Positions 1 to 10,806 of a stretch of DNA of 64,000 bases are shown piece by piece. A program made the position numbers and the translations under genes. The notes beneath the pieces were generated by a model that saw only the letters and a program-made list of their open reading frames with translations, was not told the origin of the DNA and did not search any database. The stretch is from Filobasidium wieringae. Taxonomy: Eukaryota > Basidiomycota > Tremellomycetes > Filobasidiales > Filobasidiaceae. Position 1 is the stretch's first letter, and each line of letters opens with the position of its first letter. The DNA lies in NCBI GenBank assembly GCA_001600055.1, contig BCIV01000004.1, positions 918,430-982,429 of the forward strand, written 5' to 3'.

Positions 1-3
1 TAG

Positions 4-1038
4 GTCTACTATCCTATCCATGGAGGTTCTAGGGATCAATACTTGCAACAGTGCGTGTCTCCCTTGAAAGACGTCGAGGGGTTGCACCATCAGTTCCTCT
101 TCAACCTCTACCATAAGTGAGTCAAGCCAATAGTCCTGCTTTCATCGATTACCAATTCTCATCCGTACCCCGCGTATTTAGCATCCGACACATCTCCCCC
201 TCAACTCTCCGACCCATCCCCGCCTCCCACCTTCCTGAATCTACAGCGACCTCCGCAACGGAAGATCCCGCTCCCATCGGGACCGTAAAATCTGTCCTTC
301 CCTGTACCCCTCTTGCTATCGTCAAGGTGCTCGAGTTTGTTGGCGTATATAACAAATTGTTGGAATGGGGTGATCGTGCTCGAGGGTGAGTCTATGGAGA
401 ACTATTTTGCGGGACGGAAAGATCAGGCTGTTAAGCAATTGATGATTACAGCAAAGTCATCACTGTCATCAACCGATCTGAAGTTGTTGGCAGACCTTTG
501 GCTGCGTTGTTGTCTAACGACGGAGCACGTGTTTTAAGTGTGGATATTGATTGTAAGTTCTCCTCCGTTCGATAAAAGACGATACCGACTGCTAACGTGC
601 CATTAACTTAGCTATTGTCGAATTCTCCAAACGACCATCGACGGCTTCGGAGAACCCATACAACCCTCATCATATCATGACCCCTCTTCCATCCGACTTC
701 ACGCTGAAGGACGCACTTGCCGTTTCGGATGTTGTCATCTCTGCCGTCCCTAGCAAGAACTACAAGGTCAAGACCGAATGGTTGAAGGATGGATGTATCT
801 GTGTGAACGTTGCGGGTGATAAGAACTTCGAGAGCGATGTTAGGGACAAGGTGAGAATATCTAAACACTGTTTGCCATTGCATCTGGAGACTCATCGACC
901 TAACCGACATAACAGGCATCGATTTACGTTCCTTCCGTCGGACAGATGACTATTGCAATGTTACAACGCAACTTGCTCAGGTTGAGAAACTACCGTAACA
1001 TGATCGCCGATGCCGGATCGAAGGAGTCGGCGTTCTAG
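4..1038 (+). CDS. MTD1: Methylenetetrahydrofolate dehydrogenase (NAD+), 3' part
   Basis: This is the C-terminal part of the cytosolic NAD-dependent methylenetetrahydrofolate dehydrogenase of one-carbon metabolism. The gene runs off the left edge; bases 1-3 (TAG) look like a splice acceptor. Exons are about 4-116, 182-385, 452-552, 612-850 and 916-1038, and together they keep one frame (780 nt). Diagnostic segments are DQYLQQCVSPLKDVEGLHHQ (substrate side), VLPCTPLAIVKVLEFVGVYN, the nucleotide-binding motif NRSEVVGRPLAALL, and DVVISAVPSKNYKVKTEWLK near the C-terminus. The order matches yeast Mtd1 rather than the trifunctional C1-THF synthase, because no synthetase domain follows the stop at 1036-1038. 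All introns are 59-66 nt with GTGAG/GTAAG donors. The N-terminus, about 60-90 residues by comparison with the family, lies outside the window. Confidence 0.93.
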
Positions 1039-1779
1039 TTTGGACCGCTAGGAAAGAAAGATAGTTATATAGATGCATACATGAGCAGGATTGTACAGTA
1101 TTATATAATCGTTTATAGATACTTTGAATAAGCGACTCCAGCCGAAAGTATGATGTAGCAAAATGACAACTAGCAGTAGTCATCCCGATAAATCTAGGAT
1201 TTCCGCGTATTTTCTGCTGGACTGCGCGTTCATAAAAAGACCGTTTCCCCATTTTTACTGTTTACACGCGAAACTGTGATCGTCGTTGAACAAACAACGG
1301 CTGAGCATATTCAACCTTGAACTGCTTTTGGTCATCAATTCCATCTACTTTCCCTCTTATTACAATACAACCGCCCTCCTCTTGTAAAACTCTACCCCTA
1401 CACACGTTCTCTATATCCTCACTCGTCTCACACTCGACACATAGAGTGCCATCCTCCCTGTTCATACTCCTTCTCTGCGTTCTTCACGATCACCGTCACG
1501 ACTCGACCGAATCACAATAGCTCACCAAGAGAGATCAACACACCGCAACTATATTGATACTTCGAAACCCATTACAAGGACTTGTATAGCGAATTCTTTC
1601 CGGCTTTGATCTGGTTCCAAAGAACAAACAAGCGGTCAAATACCTTCGTAAACATTCAATTCGATACAACATAATTTACACTCCTTTGGAACGTTCGACA
1701 TTTCATTTCGCCTCTAGGCTTGCATCCAACCCGGCACCGGTTTTTTTTATCAAACATACATCACTTGCGAAAAGCCTGC
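1039..1779. other. Intergenic region and leader of the next gene
   Basis: No convincing coding sequence. The stretch holds the 3' end of MTD1 and the promoter and 5' untranslated region of the gene starting at 1780. It is CT-rich from about 1320 and has a short T-run at 1741-1748, 32 nt before the start codon. No TATA box or known motif is clear. Confidence 0.6.
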
Positions 1780-4700
1780 ATGATGTTGGATTTCGAAACC
1801 ACTTCAGATTCGATTGACGTTCAGGCTAGTATCGAGGCGGAAGTCGAGAAACGGCGGATGGCGCAATTGATCTCTGCCAAGAAGAAGGTTAGTTGAAGGC
1901 TTTTTGCTTGTACTACTTTCAATTAATATTGTTAGAGGTTTCAACCTCGATTGGATAACTGACCCGACTCTCTTTCAATCTGAACAGCTGAAGTCATTCA
2001 GAGCGCAGAAGAGCCGAAACAACCTCCCGCTCAAACCAAATTCAAGTATAGGAGGAAAGACAGGGAAGAACTCTTCAAGCATAGCAGGACATATAAGAGG
2101 TCCTAGTGGATCGTCTTTGAGGAAGGAAAAGTTAGATTTTACGATACCGAATGAACCTACTCACAACATAAACAACAATAACGACGATAACACGACCGCT
2201 CCTCCGTCTGCGTTTGATTTTACGAAAGATACGGAAAGACCGAGCACCTATCGACCCGCGCATACTAGGACGAGATCGAGGGGAAGCGTCTCGTTTTCAG
2301 GCGCACCTGGTTGGCCGGCCTTTCCAACCGGCGGATCTCTTTCATACTCTTCTGCACGACCATCTATGGCTGTGCCTCCTCCTCTTGATCTCAACACTAC
2401 AATCCCGCCTAAAGGGTTACATGCCCACGTGCGGTCGATATCGCAATCGTCCTCTCCTTCTCCAAACTCATATTCTCCTAAAAGATCACCGTTACGAAGC
2501 ATCACTATCCAGTCATCCTCTTCCGGGGAATCCATACCATCTTCGGCAGACAAGCCAACCAAACAGATCAGGATTAAGAGCGATGTCGAGAATGAAGGTA
2601 AGAAGAGGAGGAGAGAGAGAGGAAGAGGAATGGGAGGAAGTGCAGACTTGCGGTCGGTGGGCTTTGGAAGCGGGTTTTCCTTTGGTAAGAAGGTCGAGCA
2701 GGAGGAGATTACAAGACCTGTCGAGTCTCCGAAGAAAGAAATCTCTCTCGAAGAAGACGCGAAAATGGATTTTGAATTACCTCCTATGGATTTCACTATC
2801 CCCAGTAACGATATACCAAAGAACACCGGCTTTGCTTTTCCCCAGCAAAACAAGCTGAAAGAGGCCTTCTCTTTTCCCGCTTTTCGCAACTCGCCGAAAG
2901 CGGAGGCCGAGTCAACGTCATTGACGTTCTCCTTCCCAAATGCACACCACGAGCAAACAGTTACGGCATTACCTCAGGTAGCTGTCGTACCAAGCACACC
3001 ACATTGGGATGATTTCGAATTGCCCGCTGTTGATATTCAGCAATCGCCTTCGCCTGGAGATCAAGTCAAGAACAGGCTACAGGGATTCAAATTTGGGATG
3101 CCAAAAGTGAAAGCCCCTGATACCATTGAAGAAGAGCAGAATATTGCGGGTGCCATGCCATCCGAGCCAACAAACTCGATGTTCGGCTCGGGCCTGCCAA
3201 GCCTACCTTCTACACCAACCAGGAAAAAGAGGCACTCTCATACTAGATCCGGGTCTGTTTCTTCCTATCATGCCTTCCTTCCTCATCCATCAGTCATTAG
3301 TTCCGGACTAGGACCTCGGTCGCCTGGACTTCTAAAAACAGACAGCTTCTCTACAGGAGGACCAAACAGGACTTTGTCCTCTCCATCCAGTCCTGACGAC
3401 ATCAGCCGGGGATATAGCCCGGTAAAGGCACCTGGCGAGATCAAGCTCGATCGAGCGGGTGCATTGGCGACACTAGAGGGAGCAAGAAACGGGCTGGTTT
3501 CCGCTTCTGCAATTGCTGGACTGACATGGCCCGGACATGGATCTGGACCGGTGGCAGACGGTTTGTTCGGCAGAGACGGAAGGCGACTGAGTGCAACTGG
3601 TCTGGGTAAACGAAGGAGTAGAAAGAGTCTTATGTTGGAACAGAAGGAGAGGGAGAGCGTGGAGGTCGTCATCCCGGATATGGGAGATAGCGATGATGAA
3701 GATACACCCAAGCAGGAAACTGCGAACACCCGGATATCTGGGTCGACATCTCCTTTGCCCTTCGAACTTCTCACACCGCCTACGAAGAAAACTAGAGAAA
3801 GGCCTTTATCCGGATCTCTAACGTTTGATAGGATGTACAAGAATCCACCTCCTAACACTCCAGGCGGATTTGGGCTTAGCTCTGGGCCGGTCATCGGGGC
3901 CAGTGTGGAACCTGTGCTGAAAACGCTTATGGAAGAGGACGAACCCGAGGAGGAAGAAGTATTTCCGCCCGAGCGAGCCATCTCGCCGATCGCGTCGACC
4001 CCCGCGAAGGCTCAAGGAATTCGCCCTCTCAAAATGCTGTCCATGTCTTCCGACTCGTTCTCCTCTATCTCTTCGGTTCCTGTACGATCCTTCGACGCAG
4101 ACGACTCTCATGACCGACGTTCTTTCTCCTTCGATAGAGGACGATCCCCATCTATAGACTCCGCCCCCTTCTCCCCAGGAAGCAATGCGGCATCGGAAGT
4201 TTCCCTTCGAAGAAACAGCTTGACGGCGAAAAGTGGGGACGAGCAGACTAGGTCCAGTCGGCGTCGAGGTACCCTATTGGGCTGGAACCCGCGGCTGTCT
4301 GGTTCGAGCTTGGCTGGATCAGTCCGCACCCTTAACGAAGTACCTGAAAGCATGCTTCTGGATCACAGCTTAGAAACACCTCGCGCGGGCGAGCATATCC
4401 TAGATCATCATCGGATGTCACTCAAATCCGCTGAGCGGACGCGTAGGAGAAGGAGCAGGACAGGCCAGAGCCTTGCGTTAGAATCCTTTGCCGACTGCAC
4501 CGACATCGATTTTGTCAAAGAAAGGCTTGCTGAAGCTGAGATGGAACGCGTGGCAATGGAGCAGGATATACAGGATTGGAGAGGTCGATGTGGCGATCTC
4601 GAAAAGCAGCTGTTAGCCGAACGTCAACAGGGAGGCATATTAAGAGAACGAGTTCGCAGACGTGAGTACACTTGCGTTGTTTGCAGAAGGCTTTTTGAAA

Positions 4701-5272
4701 CTGATATCGTGACACCAGTTGGCGATCACCTCTCACAACTGTCGTCTGCTAATAACCCGGCCAATGTTTCTGGACCAGAAGTCGATACCCCTACACAACT
4801 TGTCGCTTCTATGCGAGACCAACTGTTCAAGTTGGCACAGGAGGTCGAGCGGGAGCGCAAGGAAAAGGCTGCAGCTCTGGCGAACGTTGCAGGTTTGCAG
4901 AATCAGCTCGGGATGTATTCGAAAACGGACACGCCACCTGATAGCCATGTCAGTGTTGCCCTTCGATCGGGGGAAAATTCGGACCCGCTTGTTACAGATG
5001 ACGCTAGGAAAGCGAGGTTGGACAAGTTCTCATTTCCTATCGGTTCGGTCACTCCCTTTCCGACGAGCGCTCAGCCACATTTCGACCTTGAGCCATTTCG
5101 ACTGCCTATCCAGGCATCAGGAACCACCTTCCACAATCAAGCACAATTCACACGCTTCGATTCAACTTTTTCCATTCCGATTCTTCCGGACTCTGCCGGG
5201 ATGAATGCATGCCCGGGACTGGATTTCCGGCGCATGTGTCATGCTTGTCGAGGCGACTTGATCGAGTTATGA
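1780..5272 (+). CDS. Ser/Pro-rich protein of unknown function with C-terminal coiled coil and CxxC
   Basis: I do not recognise the family. Exon 1 (1780-1887) encodes exactly 36 codons beginning MMLDFETTSDS; the intron 1888-1987 (GTTAGT...ACAG) leads into a long exon. A second intron is likely at 4662-4718 (GTGAGT...CCAG, 57 nt, in frame), so the open frame runs through it and only transcripts can decide. The protein, about 1,130 residues, is low-complexity and Ser/Pro-rich, with many SP/TP sites, a basic Arg stretch (KRRRERGRG), repeated FxFP-like segments (for example LTFSFPNA), and a Lys/Arg patch TRKKRHSHTRSGS. A predicted helical coiled coil lies around FVKERLAEAEMERVAMEQDI through the leucine-rich QLAEVERERKEK-like region. 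The last residues contain CPGLDFRRMCHACRGDL, a possible four-Cys metal site. A regulatory or scaffold role is possible but not shown. Confidence 0.75.
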
Positions 5273-5603
5273 TTGTAACGCTGTTGTACACCAAGTTGTA
5301 AATTCACCGATTATTGTGCAACGAGTCATGACGTATACCTATCGCTACTGTCCCATCATCTTTCTCCGCCGAGATATCTTAAACATGAGAGCCTTTCGAA
5401 TTGCTCCTGCGAGGAAGACATCCCCAGGCAATGCTCTGAAGTTAAGTCATAAGAGACTTGGCGTTTTTGTCAAGAACTCATGTTCCCTTCATACTCCTTC
5501 TGTTGTACGATCCATCAACTTTTGGCCATCATGGGGATATGCGGAACAGCGTTTATTGCGTCTTATACAACGTATTGTGATATTCAGAATTCCGTATTTG
5601 TGC
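5273..5603. other. Convergent 3' intergenic region
   Basis: About 330 bp between two stop codons facing each other (the gene ending at 5272 and the minus-strand gene ending at 5604). It probably holds both 3' untranslated regions and polyadenylation signals. The small open frame at 5316-5630 has no splice or codon support as a gene. Confidence 0.6.
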
Positions 5604-7869
5604 TCATGCCGCAACTATCTGTTCCAATGACTGAGTCTCATTCTTGATCTCCGAAACCACTTCGATAGCCGCAGCCACTGCGACAGCAGGCTCCTCGTTC
5701 GGGCGATGCACGTTACGATTAGGTCTCGCCGATTTTCGTAGATCCGCCAACGGTGCTGAGCCTTTCTCCTTCAACCACTCTTGCACTGCGCTGACTTCTC
5801 CTGCCGTCTCCAGTACATCCTTGCTTATGTCAACCTCCAAAGGCAGGATCTCGTTCAGTTTCAAGTGAAATGCGCCACGCGCGCGTCTCGAGCGGAAATT
5901 CTCCATGAAGCCTTTAGTTTGGCTGCTCGTCACGGTTTCTCCCCGACGCAGACCATATTGATAGATATATCGTTGTTTGGCCGAGACCTGCCCCAGAAAC
6001 ACATGATTAGCCAAGTGAGATGGCTTGCTTAAGAAGGCGCTACTGACGTTATAATCTGTGATAGTCTTAAGAGTACCCATCAGGTCAAGGGTGCCGCGTA
6101 CCTGCATAAACATCAGTCAATCTCGAAAGCCTAAGACCAGCGCTAGTCAAAAGAGAACTCACGACTGCCGCCTGAGGTTGAGCGATGGGCTTGTTATAGA
6201 AAGGTCGATCGCTCTTCTTCATGTATCTTTCCTTCACCGCTGGCGAGTTCTGATTCAATCGTATATTGATCAACCACTATGTGATAGATTCAAGACGGGC
6301 AAACCACTCACAATCCCCAATGAGCTGGCGTAAGCTGTTGATGCCCCCGCTAAACTTGCTGATAACATATCAGCCACAGCGTCGACCGGTGCAGGCCTCT
6401 TTCCTATTGGGGTGCCTCTGCCCGATAGTTGATTGCCCTTGCTTAGAAGTGACTTTCCTCCTCCGGCTGGCTTCCTGACAGAAAGGTCGATGGGGTCCTT
6501 CTTCAGCGGTGTCTCGTTTCGAGACTCCTTTCCATAGTCTTCGCCACTCGTAGCATTTAGCCCTGGCTTCGGCCGCCTCTCGCTTTCATCCACATCGATC
6601 GGTTTCAACCTTTTGCTAGATACCGCATCGCCCTCCCTCCTTGATCTGTCCTCTTCAATATCCCTTTTCTTCGCCTTAGGCGATCTCTCAAGTTCTAATT
6701 CTCGCTTTCTGGCTTTAGGCGATCTCTCTTCATCCACTCTCCTCTTGGATGCTTTCGAATCATTTGCACCATCCCTGCGATATCCATCCTCAGCCTCTGC
6801 CAAACGTCTTTTCTCTCTTTTCCTGTCCAGCCGTTCTCGTTCCTGCACATCCAGATCTTCTCGCTTAGATCTCGATGATTCTGCATCGATATTCGTCTCC
6901 GGTCTTTTGATCTTGAGTTTGAGACCAGATGGTTGAGGTCGTTCTTCCTCGCTGGCTTCCTCGTCGTCCGAAACAATGACGTTTTTCTTCTTCTTCATGA
7001 CCGACCCGGAGGCAGCCTGCTGGGAATTATGTACAGGCGAACGAGATCTAGGTCGCTTTTCTGTCGTGCGAACCGAGTCTTGGTCGTTGTCCAAACGGGA
7101 TCGTCTCTCCTTGGATGGAGGAGCATCACTTATACTAGAAGAAGAAGAGCGACTGCGTTTCTTAAGTGGCTTCATATCCCTCCTTTCTTCATCCGTCCGA
7201 CCCCTTTGTTCAGGTCTCCTATCCTTTCTATCTGAATCAAACGGCCTATCCACTTTTGAAGATGATCCTTCCGGTTTTTTATTGGCGGGCCGTCTGGTGC
7301 TACTACCCGCAGCAAAGAAATCAAGTGGTGAAGGTTCCCGAGCTACGCGAGGTTTTTTGTCCGTGCTGGGAGTGATCAATTTAGCTGTAGAAGGTGTCGA
7401 GGTCTCATGCCGGTCCCTGTTTCGTCCTACTTCTCTAACACCGAACTCAAGCTCAGCAGGATTGGGCCGACTTCTCTTGCTCTCAGATGTTTTTGGGCGG
7501 TATTCATCAAAATCCCTTCCCGGTTCATGGCCATGTTTCTCGTGCTTGCGTTTCACGATCGTTGGTGCTTCTCCTGCGGCATCGGCCCTCCTCTGCTCCG
7601 CCAGCGCTTTCTCTGCAACTGAAATCTTCACCACTGAAGGTTTTGACCATTTGCATGGTTCACCTTTCTCTGCACATCTACTGCAAGCAAGCCCAGACCA
7701 AGGAGCAGAAGTGCAAGGATTCTTTACCACCGTCGTACAACTGAGCGAGACAGCAGATGAGGCTTATTACTTATAAACGTTCCAAGATGACTGTAGCTCA
7801 CCGGTCGCAGTTCTTGCCGTATGACTCAGGCTTAAAGTTATTCTCGTCGATGCGCCGAGTGTCTGGCAT
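5604..7869 (-). CDS. Zn2Cys6-type nuclear protein with long basic, SR-like middle region
   Basis: The ATG at 7869-7867 gives MPDTRRIDENNFKPESYGKN; intron 7801-7741 then splits the first cysteine pair from the rest of a binuclear zinc cluster. After splicing, cysteines are spaced C-x2-C-x7-C-x9-C-x2-C-x6-C (CDRC...CSRCAEKGEPCKW), a fit to the fungal Zn2Cys6 DNA-binding motif with one extra residue in the first loop. Exon 2 (7740-6312) encodes about 475 residues dominated by Arg/Lys/Glu/Ser with SP sites (SRSPVHNS, ERSPKARKRE, ERSPKAKKRD), unlike classical Zn2Cys6 activators. Exon 3 (6249-6163) and the last part (6101-5604, with a probable 60-nt in-frame intron) form a compact, conserved-looking C-terminal domain ending KNETQSLEQIVAA. 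No middle-homology (Fungal_trans) domain is seen. Likely nuclear; target unknown. Divergent from MPC2, with 264 bp between the start codons. Confidence 0.75.
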
Positions 7870-8133
7870 GGTTGTAATTCTCTAGCACGGTAAAGCTGGC
7901 GGTATTGCCTGCGGAAACCTAGCGTCAGTCATGCAGCTTCCACTCAATAGTTCGAACATGAACAAGCAATAATAATGATCAGCGATGATCGGTCCGCGAC
8001 AAGTCCTAGGCCCGGGCTCAACCCGAGAAGTTGAATGTAGAAGCTGCATGTATTATCAGGAGTTGTCTCCTCAAGCAATATTCTTGAGAACAGAACGTAG
8101 CATATACAGTATTCCCTACAGTACGCTTTAAGT
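7870..8133. promoter_or_regulatory. Shared bidirectional promoter region
   Basis: 264 bp between the divergent start codons of the Zn2Cys6 protein and MPC2. It must hold both promoters and leaders. It contains a GC-rich palindrome-like stretch CCTAGGCCCGGG at about 8006-8017. No TATA box is evident. Confidence 0.5.
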
Positions 8134-8915
8134 ATGTCTGGACCCGCCACTTCTGCCGCAGCCAGCAAGGCTACCAGCCGTTTCACCTGTCAGTACCCAG
8201 GGACTTAAGCGTTCACTAGGTTTTAGACCATAGGCTGATTTCCATTCTGCTCGCTTTCTGCTTCTTCCTTGTAAACGCAGCCCTTATGAACCACCCAGCT
8301 GGTAAGTTAACGTGATGATCTATCTGGTATCGACACAATGCTTACTTTACGGTCTTCTTGCAGGACCCAAGTACGTTCCCTAGGAGTCGTTGTCCAAAGA
8401 ACTTATAGCTGATTACGCTGATCTTCCAATAGGACCATCTTCTTCTGGGCTCCTCTTGGCGAGTCTCAACCTAGGTGTGGCTGTATTTGAGTCTCCTTGC
8501 TGACGCCAATTTCATCATCCTCAGCTAAATGGGCACTCGTAGCTGCTGGTCTCAAGGATCTCTCCCGACCTGCCGATAAGCTCTCGGCCCCTCAAAACTT
8601 GGCTTTGGCCGCAACTGGATTCATCTGGGTCAGATATTCCCTTGTTATCACCCCTGTCAACTACAGTTTGGCTGCGGTGAGTATACACTTCACTTGGCGA
8701 CTTGTAAATGGTAACTAAAAGAGATTCGATGTTAAAGGTCAACTTCTTCGTCGGAGCAACCGGACTTGGACAGCTTTATAGGATCTGGGAGTGAGTCTCT
8801 TGTACCCATCTCCATTTTGGGATATCTTTCTGACTACCTTGCTCCGTAACTCATCAGTCACCGAAGGAACAACCCGGTCGAGACCGCTATCAAGGACAAG
8901 GTCGCTTCCGCTTAA
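8134..8915 (+). CDS. MPC2: Mitochondrial pyruvate carrier subunit 2
   Basis: Inner mitochondrial membrane subunit that pairs with Mpc1 to import pyruvate. The predicted protein (about 125 residues) has the family signature GPKTIFFWAP, then KWALVAAGLKDLSRPA, ALAATGFIWVRYSLVI and AVNFFVGATGLGQLYRIW, giving the expected small helices. Seven exons are needed: 8134-8188, 8281-8301, 8364-8370, 8433-8458, 8525-8676, 8738-8790 and 8858-8915. Exon 3 is only 7 nt (GACCCAA) and supplies the centre of the GPK motif. The intron after exon 4 starts with GC (GCGAGT at 8459) because every nearby GT donor leads to a stop; the GC-AG solution gives FWAPLAKW, as expected for the family. Identity is very secure. 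The N-terminus (MSGPATSAAASKATSRF) is short and Ser/Ala/Arg-rich, consistent with mitochondrial import. Confidence 0.93.
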
Positions 8916-10806
8916 ACCTGTCTGACCCTTTGTTTCGATTTTGTACCCTAGAAGGAGGGTTGTATCACTATGCCTTCGATGGATAGATTGGAGAGGATTG
9001 CCACGGACTCCGCACATTGAAAAACCGTGGCTTCCCTGCGAGAAGGAGGGCAACGCGATACGGGTCTTCAATTACTGCCGGTATCAAAATCAGAGCCATG
9101 CATCCCTTCGTCCAATCGAATACATATCAGGAATCATCCGAGTACTGAACTCGAACGGCGGATCATGTTGAATATTCTTGGAGCTCAGACAAACAGATCA
9201 GGACAATGGCTTCGAATAGAAGGGCCAAGGCATCTTCGTTACACAGTGATGACTACGGTCCTACTCGGCCTAGCTGGTCGAGCTCCGCCGTCCTTCACCA
9301 TCCCCACAATACAAGAAAAGGTGACGCATGACACAGCCTCACACACCTCCCGCGTTTCATATCCCCCTTCCTCGCGCGTCCCGAAAACAAGAAAGCGCAC
9401 CCACCCTAAGCGCGCAGAACAAAAGATCTTTATCACCCTATCCTCGAGTCTTCTTTCTCCAGGGATGAGATACGGTTCGATAACAGACGAACGAACTGAT
9501 GAGAAAGATGAATCAAGTGAATGGTTTTCCGGACGGAGCTCGGACGATATTGATTCTGATCCGAGATTGGAGTGACTGTTTGTTACTTCGGGTGCCTGAG
9601 AGGGGTGGAACAAGGGATTTATCAATCGGGTTGGCTGCGGGTAATATTCGGTGTGTACGAGTAGAGTTCAACGGGAAGAACAATCGACCGATCAGTGATT
9701 CCAGAAGGTTACGTTCTACTCGATTGTTGTTATGCTGCGAGGCTTAGTGGGGGGGGGGGTAGTAACAAGCCTTTCAAGCTCTCATGGCGTCATTCCATCG
9801 ATCGATCGGGCACGGGGAAGTCGGGATGGCCGGGAAGATCGGAACAATGAAGGTTTCAACTTGTTTTGATGAGCTGAAACGCGTTTGAAGGAACAAAACC
9901 CCCTTGATGTATCGACAGTCACCCCGGCCACCTTGTTCTTTGGAGCAAGAGTCGGAGCCAGGGCGAGAATGAGACGGGTACTTAGGCGTTCGGTTGGTCG
10001 TTTGATCGTTTCAGAAAGGGGGTTTGGGACTGATCATCACAACTTTCGAAATCATCATCTGATCTTCGACTCTAACGCGCATAAACGACTACAGCACGAC
10101 CCTTTACGACCATATTGCAAGACGATCGAGTGAGTCTGATAGTCAAAGGACGATTCACACTGCTGATGGCATCAACTAATGATCAAAGGCCTTTTCACCC
10201 TGCGTTTACCGGTCCGGTAGATTTCACGATTGTCTACGATCAAAAGTGAGACTTGTTATAAGAAGGGTAATACCTCGATTTCGGTTCACAGGCCTAAAAA
10301 GTTTGAAGTGAGAGCGAGGGTTTGAAATATACATCCGCACCCCGTTCGCCCGCTCGATCAAACGGTCAGACGTCTCAGCTCCGTTGCGCGCGCGAAAGAG
10401 AGATCGTGTCAGTTTGGTACTCGACTTGAGATTCAGGGTTAGTCAAGCTTCCTCATCACTTCATTCGAGTACTCGACTCTGAGTTTGACCTCTTTCTCAC
10501 GGTAGTGTGGTTTCGGGTCATAGCTCGCAGCGCACGGATCTCAAATAGAAGATAGGCGATCTTGTCATAACACTACTCCGCCTCTGAAATTCCACTCCAA
10601 TCGCTGGTCGAAACATCCTTTCCCCTTGAAAAGATACACGCACAGCAAGCCATAGTACGTCTTCCATTCCACTCCCTCTCCTCTCCCTGCCGAATCATTC
10701 CCGTCGCTTACATTGCCCTTACCCCACCAATAGCATCGTCTCACTCCACCCCGTATCGCCACATATACAACCAGCGCACAGTCATCAGTCCGAGGAAAAT
10801 CTGATC
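8916..10806. other. Long intergenic region / leader of the GATA-factor gene
   Basis: About 1.9 kb with no supportable gene. Several open frames (for example 9027-9575) lack conserved motifs, and their composition resembles non-coding DNA. It contains an 11-base G run at 9749-9759 and, towards 10400-10800, a C/T-rich leader. The length suggests an extended regulatory region and 5' untranslated leader for the regulatory gene downstream. A few GATA core sites occur (for example TTATC near 9430 and GATAAC near 9478), which is not more than chance would give. Confidence 0.55.
9749..9759 (+). repeat. Poly-G run (11 bases)
   Basis: Mononucleotide G tract in the non-coding leader region upstream of the GATA-factor gene. 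Probably hypervariable in length. Confidence 0.9.

Noticed and set aside
9027..9575. 182-codon plus-strand open frame in the GATA leader
   Set aside because: No ATG-supported domain, composition like non-coding DNA, frames on both strands of similar length.
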